Positions 26,288 through 33,600 of a DNA stretch of 64,000 nt are shown here, one piece after another. The notes under the pieces were generated by a model, which searched no databases, was not told the origin of the DNA, and saw only the letters and a program-made list of their open reading frames with translations. A program made the translations under genes and the position numbers. Position 1 is the first letter of the stretch; the number at the start of each line of letters is the position of its first letter. Source of the stretch: Castellaniella sp. S9 (GTDB lineage: Bacteria; Pseudomonadota; Gammaproteobacteria; Burkholderiales; Burkholderiaceae_B); NCBI RefSeq assembly GCF_027257175.1, contig NZ_JAPFGD010000009.1, forward strand, positions 62,001 to 126,000. The letters are read 5' to 3'.

Positions 26288-26409
26288 ATGTGATGCAAGG
26301 CGTAACACCGACAGGCACAGGCTGGGTGCTTCTGTCCACGGAGCTGCAGTGGCGTCCGTTTCATGAGCGCCCGACCATCTGCGCGAGCAGCGCTCTGTGG
26401 CGTTTGATG

Positions 26410-26432
26410 GAGCTATCCCCTGGGGATAGCTC
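26410..26432. repeat. interspersed palindrome, copy 2
   Basis: The longest copy: perfect 11-bp arms GAGCTATCCCC / GGGGATAGCTC around a central T, in the same intergenic space 123 bp after copy 1. Nothing else was found in the 26220-26549 gap. Confidence 0.75.
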
Positions 26433-26549
26433 GCATTGCGGGCCGCCACCACGACGACAACCGGGGACCAGTTCATTTCGGTTTGTTGACTGACTGCCTT
26501 CCGCTGCGTGCCGATCCTGACCGCTCCTTTTCCCAAGCGAGCGGACACC

Positions 26550-27329
26550 ATGGCAACCAACGAACCTCTGCAACTCAATCTCGGCTCTTTGCGCAGCGCG
26601 ATGTCGCTGACGCTTCACACCCACCACGCCTCGCGCATCTGGCATGGCCGCGCCGCCGCCGAGGGACGACCCGGCATCGTCGGCCTGAACGGCTACATCG
26701 CCGTGATGAACAAGATGAAGCGCGGCTCGGAACAGGACGACCCGTACAGCGACTGGTGGATGTTGCGCATCGAGGAAAAGCTCGACCAGGCCAAGACCAC
26801 GTTGCAATCGCTGCGCGAGCAGGTGGACCAGGCATTGGCCGGCGTGCCTGCGGCGTTGAGCCTGGGCGAGAACCTCAACGTGCAACCGGTGAAGCTCCCC
26901 TTGTTCGTGAACGCGCAGCTCGGCTTTGCCGCGGTCTATCTCCTGGCCGACTATGACGACATCGCCCGCAAGCTGATCCTCGCCCATCACACCGCACTGA
27001 TCGATCGCTCGACATTGGAGCGCTGGCTCAACGAAGGCGCTCACACGCTGCGCAGCCTGTTCAGCCTGGCCCAGCAGTACCGCTACTCGGGATGCACCCG
27101 CGACGACTTCGCGGCCAAGAACGCCGCAGCGCGGGCGGCGCTGGAGAAGTTCGGCGACCTGCCGCAGGACGTGCTCGAAGGCGCTCGCCGCTCGAAGTTT
27201 GCGCCGCCCGTCGTGCGCCGCGGCCTGCAACAGCGCAGTGATAGCGCTGCCGCAGACGCACCTCCCAGCGACGAAGGCACTGCCGCCGATCCGGCCGAGG
27301 CCAGCACCGGCGAGGACGAACAGGCATGA
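26550..27329 (+). CDS. TIGR03761-family ICE protein
   Basis: A 259-residue conserved ICE protein of the TIGR03761 (PFL_4669) family, beginning MATNEPLQLNLGSLRSAM and containing TLHTHHASRIWHGRAAAEGR, GIVGLNGYIAVMNKMKRGSE and YSDWWMLRIEEKL, with a disordered acidic tail. It lies between replication genes and overlaps the DUF3158 gene by four bases (ATGA). Function unproven; the conserved place beside STY4528, ssb and topB suggests a role in element DNA processing. ATG 26550 fits the family start. Confidence 0.8.
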   Translation: MATNEPLQLNLGSLRSAMSLTLHTHHASRIWHGRAAAEGRPGIVGLNGYIAVMNKMKRGSEQDDPYSDWWMLRIEEKLDQAKTTLQSLREQVDQALAGVPAALSLGENLNVQPVKLPLFVNAQLGFAAVYLLADYDDIARKLILAHHTALIDRSTLERWLNEGAHTLRSLFSLAQQYRYSGCTRDDFAAKNAAARAALEKFGDLPQDVLEGARRSKFAPPVVRRGLQQRSDSAAADAPPSDEGTAADPAEASTGEDEQA

Positions 27330-27853
27330 GCGACCCGAACCGCGAACCTCGCTACTTCCGTGGTCTGGAACAGCCAGCCTTCATGCGGCTGGAACACGCG
27401 GCCTCTCTAAAAGGCCTTTTAAAGCCTTTTAAAGGTAAAGGGGACTTCGAGGCCTGGGCCAGCCAGTGCTTCGCCATGCGCGACGAGTTGATTGCCCTGG
27501 CGCAGCGACAGGTGCTGCCACAGGCGTGCGGGCATCCCTTCCACCTGCTTCCCATCGAGCTGGCCCAGCAGACCACTGGCGCAGGCACGACCTTTCTTCG
27601 CTGGCGCAGACACGACCGATCGGCCATGGGCGTGGCCCTGTGGCAGGAGCTGGTCGCCAGCACTAGCACGCCGGTCAACCTGCTGACCGATCTGCACGTG
27701 ATCGAGTTGCAGCGCATCACGCTGAACATGCAGATCAGCCTGCTGCACACCTTGGGCAGGCAGGCGCAGGAATGCGCCAGCAAGGCGGCCGAGGCGGACG
27801 ACGCCTACCTGCGCCGGCTCAAGTCCACCCCACCCGCAATGCGTGATCGGTGA
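27326..27853 (+). CDS. DUF3158 protein (InrR-like)
   Basis: A 175-residue protein of the DUF3158 family: FRGLEQPAFMRLEHAASLKG then LFRP-like basic run KPFKGKGDFEAWASQCF, and HVIELQRITLNMQISLLHTLG. It overlaps the TIGR03761 gene and is followed by ssb. In ICEclc the gene just before ssb is inrR, which boosts bistable expression of transfer genes; this is the positional counterpart. The codons for KGLLKPFKGKG are made of a 10-bp tandem repeat (CCTTTTAAAG at 27415 and 27425) next to the palindrome AAAAGGCCTTTT. Confidence 0.68.
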   Translation: MSDPNREPRYFRGLEQPAFMRLEHAASLKGLLKPFKGKGDFEAWASQCFAMRDELIALAQRQVLPQACGHPFHLLPIELAQQTTGAGTTFLRWRRHDRSAMGVALWQELVASTSTPVNLLTDLHVIELQRITLNMQISLLHTLGRQAQECASKAAEADDAYLRRLKSTPPAMRDR

Positions 27854-27926
27854 TTGCGCCAGACATCCCAGCACGCGCCCGGCGCCGACGAGGCACGGGT
27901 ATTTCAACCACCACGGAGATATCAAC

Positions 27927-28367
27927 ATGAGCACACAATTCATCGGCGAGGGCAACATCGGCTCGCCTCCCGAGTACCGCGAATTCCCCAACGGCAACGA
28001 CGATCCTCGCCGGTTGCTCCGGCTGAACGTGTACTTCGACAACCCCGTTCCCACCAAAGGCGGCGAGTTCGAGGACCGTGGCGGCTTCTGGGCGCCGGTG
28101 GAACTCTGGCACCACGACGCCGACCGCTGGCAGCAGCTCTACCAGAAGGGCATGCGGGTGCTGGTCGTCGGCCGCATGGAGCGCGACCCCTGGACGGACA
28201 ACGAAGATCAGCCGCGTGAGACTTGGCAGGTCAACGCGCGCAGTGTCGGCATCCTGCCGTACCGCATCGAGTCCGCGACCCTCAGCCCGAAGCCACAGGA
28301 GGCAGAGCCGAAGCCCCAGGCCACCCAGGAACCAGCGGCACCGAAGGAAACGAAGCGCAGGAAGTGA
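27927..28367 (+). CDS. ssb: single-stranded DNA-binding protein
   Basis: A 146-residue ICE-type SSB with OB-fold sequence (LLRLNVYFDNPVP, GFWAPVELWHHDADRWQQLY then QKGMRVLVVGRMERDPWTD) and a Pro/Lys-rich tail lacking the acidic DDDIPF tip of chromosomal SSB. It should coat the transferred or replicating strand of the element. ATG 27927 lies after ACGGAGATATCAAC; the upstream frame start at 27843 is not supported. Last gene of the alpA-ssb run. Confidence 0.85.
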   Translation: MSTQFIGEGNIGSPPEYREFPNGNDDPRRLLRLNVYFDNPVPTKGGEFEDRGGFWAPVELWHHDADRWQQLYQKGMRVLVVGRMERDPWTDNEDQPRETWQVNARSVGILPYRIESATLSPKPQEAEPKPQATQEPAAPKETKRRK

Positions 28368-28372
28368 CCCTA

Positions 28373-28412
28373 CATGGAGGGCGGCTGCTGCAGTGCTTCG
28401 CCGCCCTCCATG
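28373..28412 (+). terminator. strong hairpin after ssb
   Basis: Perfect 13-bp stem CATGGAGGGCGGC / GCCGCCCTCCATG with a 14-base loop, six bases after the ssb stop. It lacks a T-run, so it is either a terminator of reduced strength or an RNA-protecting structure. Confidence 0.55.
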
Positions 28413-28421
28413 CGCTGCGAA

Positions 28422-28441
28422 CTATCCCCAGGGGATAGCTC
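28422..28441. repeat. interspersed palindrome, copy 3
   Basis: CTATCCCC-A-GGGGATAGCTC; same element as at 26268 and 26410 with the central base changed. The remaining spacer to topB (28442-28647) holds nothing I can name. Confidence 0.75.
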
Positions 28442-28647
28442 CACCAACGTCCACCGACTTCCAGGCGCTCCCGGAAATCGTGGCTATCGGCCCGCACACG
28501 TCCGGCCACGCGCCTTCCTCCGCACACGCCATTTCATCCCGTGAAAGCGGTCGCCACCGCATGCAGCTTGTTTGCTGCTGCCCTCAGTGGTGCTTGGCAT
28601 CCTCGATCCCAGCAACTCCATGAACCACGGGAATCGGATGAACGGAC

Positions 28648-30678
28648 ATGCGGCTGTTCTTGTGCGAGAAGCCCTCCCAGGGCAAAGACATTGGCCGGAT
28701 TCTAGGCGCCACACAACGCGGTGAAGGCTGCCTCAACGGTTCCGGCGTCACGGTCACCTGGTGCATTGGCCATCTCGTAGAGGCGGCAGCGCCGGAAGCC
28801 TACGACGAGCAACTCAAGCGCTGGTCCATCGAGCAGTTGCCCATCATTCCCCAGCACTGGCGGGTCGAGGTCAAACCGAAGACCGCCACGCAATTCAAGG
28901 TCGTCAAGGCGCTCTTGGCGAAGGCGACTCACCTGGTTATCGCCACCGATGCCGACCGCGAGGGCGAATTGATCGCCCGCGAGATCGTGGAGCTTTGCGG
29001 CTACCGCGGCCCCATCGAACGCCTGTGGCTGTCGGCGCTCAACGATGCGTCCATTCGGGCGGCACTGGGCAAGCTGCGGCCTTCGGCCGAGACGCTTTCG
29101 ATGTACCACTCGGCGCTGGCGCGCTCCCGTGCGGATTGGCTCGTGGGCATGAACCTGAGCCGGCTGTTCACGGTGCTGGGGCGACAGGCGGGTTACGACG
29201 GCGTGCTGTCGGTCGGCCGCGTACAGACCCCGACGCTCAAGCTCGTTGTGGACCGCGACCGCGAGATCGCGCGCTTCGTGTCCGTACCATACTGGGCCAT
29301 CGCCGTGTCCCTGTTCGCAGGCGGTTCGACTTTCGCCGCGCAATGGGTTCCACCCGATGCGTGCACCGACGACGCAGGCCGCTGCCTGCGGCAGCCGGTC
29401 GCACAGCAGACCATGCAGCAGATCCGCGCTGCGGGCAGTGCCCACGTCGTGTCGGTGGAGACTGAGCGTGTCCGCGAAGGCCCGCCGCTGCCGTTCGACC
29501 TGGGCACCTTGCAGGAAGTGTGTTCCAAGCAGCTTGGGCTGGACGTGCAGGAAACCTTGGAGATTGCCCAAGCCCTGTACGAGACGCACAAGGCCACGAC
29601 GTACCCCCGCTCGGACTCCGGCTACCTGCCCGAGAGCATGTTTGCCGAAGTGCCCACCGTTCTCGACAGCCTGCTCAAGACCGATCCCTCGCTGCGCTCG
29701 ATCATGGGCCAGCTCGACCGCTCGCAGCGCTCGCGCGCCTGGAACGATGGCAAGGTCACGGCGCACCACGGCATCATCCCGACGCTCGAACCGGCGAAGC
29801 TCTCCGCCATGAGCGAGAAGGAACTGGCCGTGTACAGGCTCATCCGGTCGCATTACCTGGCGCAGTTCCTCCCTCACCACGAGTTCGACCGCACTGTGGC
29901 CAAGTTTTCGTGCGGGGGGCAGAACCTGGCGGCCACGGGCAAGCAGGTTGTCATCCCGGGTTGGCGCCAGGTGCTCGCCGAGCCGCAGGCCGAAGACGGT
30001 GATGGCGAGGGCGATACTGCGGTCCGCGCCCAGGTGCTGCCCGCGCTGCCGAAACTGTATGAGGGCCTGGCATGCCAGGTGGCCGACGTCGATCTCAAGG
30101 CACTCAAGACGCTGCCGCCCAAACCGTACACGCAAGGCGAGTTGGTCAAGTCCATGAAAGGCGTCGCCAAGCTGGTGTCCGATCCCCGCCTGAAGCAGAA
30201 GCTCAAGGATACGGTTGGCATCGGCACCGAAGCGACGCGGGCCAACATCATCGGCGGCCTGATCGCTCGCGGCTACCTCGTGAAGAAGGGGCGCGCCATC
30301 CGCGCCTCGGATGCGGCTTTCACTTTGATCGATGCCGTGCCTGCGGCGATTGCCGACCCTGGCACCACCGCCGTCTGGGAACAGGCGCTCGACATGATCG
30401 AGGCCGGACAGCTCACCCTGGACGTGTTCATCGGCAAGCAGGCCGCGTGGATTTCGCAGTTGATTGCGCAGTACGGCAGCGCCTCCCTGTCCATCAAGGT
30501 TCCCCAAGGGCCGGCATGCCCGCAGTGCGGCGCACCCACGCGCCAGCGCAGCGGCAAGAGCGGCCCGTTCTGGTCGTGCAGCCGCTACCCGGACTGCAAA
30601 GGCACGCTGCCAGTCGAATCCGGCAGCTCCAAGCGCGGCGCCTCGCGCCCGCGCCGTAGCGGCCGCAAAGGCTCCTGA
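28648..30678 (+). CDS. topB: DNA topoisomerase III
   Basis: A 676-residue type IA topoisomerase. TOPRIM domain at the start (MRLFLCEKPSQGKDIGRILG; VIATDADREGELIAREI with the DxD acidic set), catalytic tyrosine in KATTYPRSDSGYLPE near residue 319, and a C-terminal four-cysteine zinc ribbon (CPQCGAPTRQRSGKSG...CSRYPDC) followed by a basic tail. Plasmid/ICE TopB proteins of this length help resolve replication and transfer intermediates. It stands alone between two intergenic hairpins. Confidence 0.92.
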   Translation: MRLFLCEKPSQGKDIGRILGATQRGEGCLNGSGVTVTWCIGHLVEAAAPEAYDEQLKRWSIEQLPIIPQHWRVEVKPKTATQFKVVKALLAKATHLVIATDADREGELIAREIVELCGYRGPIERLWLSALNDASIRAALGKLRPSAETLSMYHSALARSRADWLVGMNLSRLFTVLGRQAGYDGVLSVGRVQTPTLKLVVDRDREIARFVSVPYWAIAVSLFAGGSTFAAQWVPPDACTDDAGRCLRQPVAQQTMQQIRAAGSAHVVSVETERVREGPPLPFDLGTLQEVCSKQLGLDVQETLEIAQALYETHKATTYPRSDSGYLPESMFAEVPTVLDSLLKTDPSLRSIMGQLDRSQRSRAWNDGKVTAHHGIIPTLEPAKLSAMSEKELAVYRLIRSHYLAQFLPHHEFDRTVAKFSCGGQNLAATGKQVVIPGWRQVLAEPQAEDGDGEGDTAVRAQVLPALPKLYEGLACQVADVDLKALKTLPPKPYTQGELVKSMKGVAKLVSDPRLKQKLKDTVGIGTEATRANIIGGLIARGYLVKKGRAIRASDAAFTLIDAVPAAIADPGTTAVWEQALDMIEAGQLTLDVFIGKQAAWISQLIAQYGSASLSIKVPQGPACPQCGAPTRQRSGKSGPFWSCSRYPDCKGTLPVESGSSKRGASRPRRSGRKGS

Positions 30679-31401
30679 CCGCCCCCGTTCCCCGTGAGCC
30701 GTGCCCGCCTTCGGCGGCGTGGCCCCTGTCCCGCACTCCGCCGCATGCCCTGCGGGACGCCCAGCGCGCAACGCCTTCTTGATCCGTGTGCGCGTCCCGC
30801 CCAGCCGTCCCCGGCCGCGGGACCTGAAGGTAGCTTCTCTGCGAGCCGCACCACGCGCGTTCTGTTGATCTGCGTTTCTTCCGCCCTCTGCGAAGGGTCT
30901 CCCGGTGGCTTGCCAGGCTGCACGAGCCACCGGGAGACCCTTCGTGGTCAGCGGTAATCGGTGCCGGTGCCCGCCGGTGCAAAAACGGGCTCCCTTTGTG
31001 CGCGGATGTGCGCCAGACGATGCCGGCCCCAGCCACGACATGGGCCGGGTGTGATTGCTTGATGAGCAGACGGTTCTAGCGACGACCGGGCCTGCCAATC
31101 AGCCCACGGGTGGTTCCTCTTTTCTCCCGAGCCGAAGGCCGTTGGGCCTTCGGCGCCATTCTCCTGCCCATCAACGTCCCGGCCCGGCCATTGGCCTGGG
31201 CCACACGAACAGGAGAGACGACATGCACCCTCAACCTTGCGCACCGCTGCTGTACGGCAGACGGAGGTCGAGAACGGCATGCCCGCCTATCGCGCGGCCA
31301 TCGCCAATGGTACGCTCGGCTGCAGCCGAGGCCGTAGCCCAAAGGCTGGACTACCTCTTTTGCAGAGGTAAACCTCGGGATGAACTGGGCGAAAACATGC
31401 C
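30679..31401. other. intergenic region at the edge of the metal cargo
   Basis: About 720 bp with no convincing gene. It carries the 20-bp inverted repeat (30891-30944), further GC-rich hairpins (GCCGAAGGCC/GGCCTTCGGC near 31130; CCGGCCC/GGGCCGG near 31023) and, from 31223, a ribosome-site-preceded ATG whose frame reads MHPQPCAPLLYGR and then looks frame-broken (VENGMPAYRAAIANGT in another frame). This seems to be the start of an ICE gene cut off by insertion of the metal block. Confidence 0.5.
30891..30944. repeat. 20-bp perfect inverted repeat downstream of topB
   Basis: Arms CGAAGGGTCTCCCGGTGGCT and its exact complement, separated by 14 bases. It is the longest perfect hairpin in the ICE part. 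No T-run follows, so a plain terminator is unlikely; a processing site such as a transfer or replication origin hairpin is possible. Confidence 0.7.
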
Positions 31402-32037
31402 TTATGTGCCCGCCTTACGGCGAGCTGTTTCCGATGCTTCGCGCAGGATTTCCCGCCCCCCATTCGCTGCGATTGCGGCCACGATGACGCCCAGCACCAG
31501 ATCCGGGATGTTCGACCCGAACCCCATCACCAGCACCCCGGACAGCACAATCGCACCATTGACGATGGAGTCGTTGCTGGTAAAGATCGCTGACGCCTTG
31601 AAGTTCACATCTTCCCCGCGATGGCGGCGCAGTAGTCTGAGGCACACTAGGTTCAAAGCCGCGTTCAGCGCGGCCATGGCCATCATGGCTGGGCCGACAG
31701 GCTCTTCCCCTCCAGCGAAGCGGCGTAGGACTTCCAACAGCAGCAGCGCGGCCAGGCCGATTAGCAAGAAACCCGACAAGCGGGCCGCGCCCACCTTGAC
31801 CGTTGCCGCACGACCGACGGCATACAGGCTAACCGCATAGACCGACGCATCGGCGAGGTTGTCCAACCCGGCGCCCATCAGCGCCGTAGAGCCAGCCCAG
31901 ATGCCAAGGGCAATGCCGGCGGCGGACTGCGTCAGGTTGATCAGCAACACAGTCAGAAGAATCTTTCGGTCCTTCGCATCGCTCGCATCTAGGCGGCCCA
32001 ACTCGTCGTTTTCGTGATTTCTGTGGTTTTCAGCCAT
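31402..32037 (-). CDS. cation diffusion facilitator-type metal transporter (short form)
   Basis: A 211-residue inner-membrane protein with six helices like CDF/CzcD efflux proteins (ILLTVLLINLTQSAAGIALG, GAGLDNLADASVYAVSLYAV with the family LDN-LADA site; FTSNDSIVNGAIVLSGVLV with the second acidic site). It lacks the long His-rich loop and the cytoplasmic C-terminal domain of larger CDF proteins; such short forms are common next to cadA on mobile elements. ATG 32037 follows GGAAGGAA. Likely exports a divalent metal (Zn, Cd or Co) with a MerR-type promoter in front. Confidence 0.78.
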   Translation of the reverse strand: MAENHRNHENDELGRLDASDAKDRKILLTVLLINLTQSAAGIALGIWAGSTALMGAGLDNLADASVYAVSLYAVGRAATVKVGAARLSGFLLIGLAALLLLEVLRRFAGGEEPVGPAMMAMAALNAALNLVCLRLLRRHRGEDVNFKASAIFTSNDSIVNGAIVLSGVLVMGFGSNIPDLVLGVIVAAIAANGGREILREASETARRKAGT

Positions 32038-32061
32038 GCATTGTTCCTTCCAAATCGATGG

Positions 32062-32092
32062 ATGCTGAAGCCTGTAGCGGCTGGAGAGTCAA
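32062..32092 (-). promoter_or_regulatory. MerR-type promoter of the CDF gene
   Basis: On the minus strand TTGACT (32092-32087) and CAGCAT (32067-32062) are separated by 19 bases holding the dyad CTCCAG...CTACAGG. The over-long spacer is the mark of MerR-family metal-activated promoters. Confidence 0.55.
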
Positions 32093-32136
32093 GGCGCAGA
32101 TGCAACGAACTTGCCACAGGGTCTTCCCGGACGCCC

Positions 32137-32168
32137 TTGACTCTACCGTAGCTAGAAGGTTTTCCAAT
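32137..32168 (+). promoter_or_regulatory. MerR/CadR-type promoter of the desaturase pseudogene
   Basis: TTGACT (32137) and TCCAAT (32163) with a 20-base spacer containing CTCTACCGTAGCTAGAAGG, closely like the cadA promoter at 33530. It faces the broken sterol-desaturase gene and is divergent from the CDF promoter 45 bp away. Confidence 0.6.
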
Positions 32169-32194
32169 CCAGTCAGAGCTTTAGGACAGAACAG

Positions 32195-32658
32195 ATGAGC
32201 ACCAATGCGCCCCCTTCATTGCGACTGTCATCCGGTATGGCTGCTATCCACTGATCCGTGGCGCCACTGCGGTTGTGCTCTTCGGCGAGCTCGCGACCGG
32301 CCGGCCGTCTTTTCCGACGGAGCTACTCACAGTGATCGTCGCGCTCGCTTGTGCCGCCTTGCTAGAGGGCGGGCGGCCTTTCCACTCCCCGTTGAGCCAG
32401 TAGCGGCGTTCCAAGCTGTGGTTGGCCGTCGGCGCATGGCTCGGCTTCTTGGTCGTGCATCTGGCCTTCCAGCACTCCAATCTGGGATACCGGGTCGGGC
32501 CGTTGGGATTGTTGATCGGGGTGGCTGAAGCCCATCGCTGGCATCACAAGCGTGAGCACGAAGACGCCCAAGTCAACTACGGCGATTTCTGGATGCCCGG
32601 GGGCCACTTGTTCAGCGCTTTCCGGTCGCAAAAGCACACGCTGGGCGCCAAAGAGTGA
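32195..32658 (+). pseudogene. sterol desaturase/fatty-acid hydroxylase, frameshifted
   Basis: Three frames together encode a diiron membrane hydroxylase: MSTNAPPSLRLSSGMAAIH in the first, YPLIRGATAVVLFGELATGR in the second (ending PFHSPLSQ and a stop), and VHLAFQHSNLGYRVGPLG then AEAHRWHHKREH in the third. The EAHRWHH histidine cluster is the family's iron-binding motif, but the upstream histidine box region is broken by a stop and at least two frameshifts. The gene is dead although its metal-type promoter is intact. Confidence 0.7.
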
Positions 32659-33112
32659 CACTCAAGAAAGATGGACTTTCCAATGGACTACGGCCCGCAG
32701 CTTGTCTATCCCTTCCGGAGCCGGCCAGCAGCGGCAAACGCTTGCGCTGCTGGCTATACGATCTTGCCCACGTCGCATTCTTGCGCGAGTCGGGCCTTGC
32801 GGCTTCTTGCGAAGCGATCGCGAGTTGCGTGGCGTGCCCATGAGTCGGGCCGCGTCGTGGCGCACTGCTACCTTGGCCTGCACCTGCACCTGCGCAGCCA
32901 CGCCGCGATGCTCGGTCTGGCCTGGAGAACCCGTAAGGTGGCGGAGATTGCGGCGCGCAGGTCGTCCGGCTCGCGCTGGCTCCTGTGGGCCACGCCCTCG
33001 GTCGCACGCCGTCTCAAAACGTCAGAACCGCGCGCTTTCGCATGATGGAGCGCGGCACGTGGCTCTCAGAACTGGACCCGATCACTTCCAGCACCGATGA
33101 CACGCTCGAGCT
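32659..33112. other. spacer without a supported gene
   Basis: About 450 bp between the desaturase pseudogene and cadR. A plus-strand frame at 32671-33045 (MDFPMDYGPQLVYPFRSRP...) exists but shows no family traits or ribosome site. Probably debris from earlier insertions in the cargo. Confidence 0.4.
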
Positions 33113-33509
33113 TCAGGCGGGCTCGGCCAAGCTGTTGAGAATGCCGCACTCGCGCGAGGTTCGGGCGCTATCGCAGGAGCGTCGCAGATCCATTAACTCG
33201 CGCTCCAAGGCGCGCAATTCCTTCATCTTGGTCCGCACTTGCGCGATATGAGCGTCGACCAGCGCGTTCACCTCGCCGCAGCCCAACTCTGGCCGATCCC
33301 GTAAGTTCAGCAGTTGACGGATCTCATCCAGCGTCATGTCCTTCGCCCGGCAGCGGCGGATGAACAGCAAGCGCTGCAAATGGACTTCGTCATAGAGCCT
33401 GAAGTTGCCCTCGCTACGTGCAGGCGGGCAGCAAGCCTTCTGACTCGTAAAAGCGCACGGTCTGCACCAAGCAATCTGCCTTCTTGCCCAGTTCACCGAT
33501 CCGCATCAT
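33113..33509 (-). pseudogene. cadR: CadR/PbrR-type MerR regulator, frameshifted
   Basis: The start MMRIGELGKKADCLVQTVRF then YESEGLLPA is the MerR DNA-binding domain; a frameshift at about 33425-33428 (two bases missing or one added) gives a stop after 31 codons, while the rest continues in the next frame: PARSEGNFRLYDEVHLQRLL, the coiled coil, and the metal site CGEVNALVDAHI plus SRECGILNSL. All three cysteines expected for Cd/Pb sensing are present, so apart from the frameshift the protein is complete. It is divergent from cadA over a normal operator. A sequencing error is possible. Confidence 0.78.
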
Positions 33510-33529
33510 GGTTGCTTCCTATAAAAAAC

Positions 33530-33560
33530 TTGACTCTATATCTACTAGAGGTTTTCTAAT
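33530..33560 (+). promoter_or_regulatory. CadR-regulated cadA promoter
   Basis: TTGACT (33530-33535) and TCTAAT (33555-33560) with a 19-base spacer carrying the dyad CTCTATATCTACTAGAG. It matches cadA/pbrA-type promoters bound by MerR-family regulators. Transcription should start near 33567, which excludes the ATG at 33484 as the cadA start. Confidence 0.75.
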
Positions 33561-33600
33561 GATGGCATCCGGGGAAAACCTTGTCAATGAAGAGCGATCT

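Noticed and set aside
20482-28367. Reading the ParA/ParB genes as evidence of a plasmid rather than an ICE
   Set aside because: The tRNA-Gly core site, shi, DUF2857, STY4528 and the TIGR037xx transfer genes together define a clc-type ICE.
28702-31098. 798-residue minus-strand open frame across topB
   Set aside because: Antisense shadow of a well-supported topoisomerase gene; no ribosome site or family trait.
33484-33600. Upstream start of cadA at 33484
   Set aside because: It lies before the mapped-looking promoter (-35 at 33530, -10 at 33555) and would not be in the transcript.
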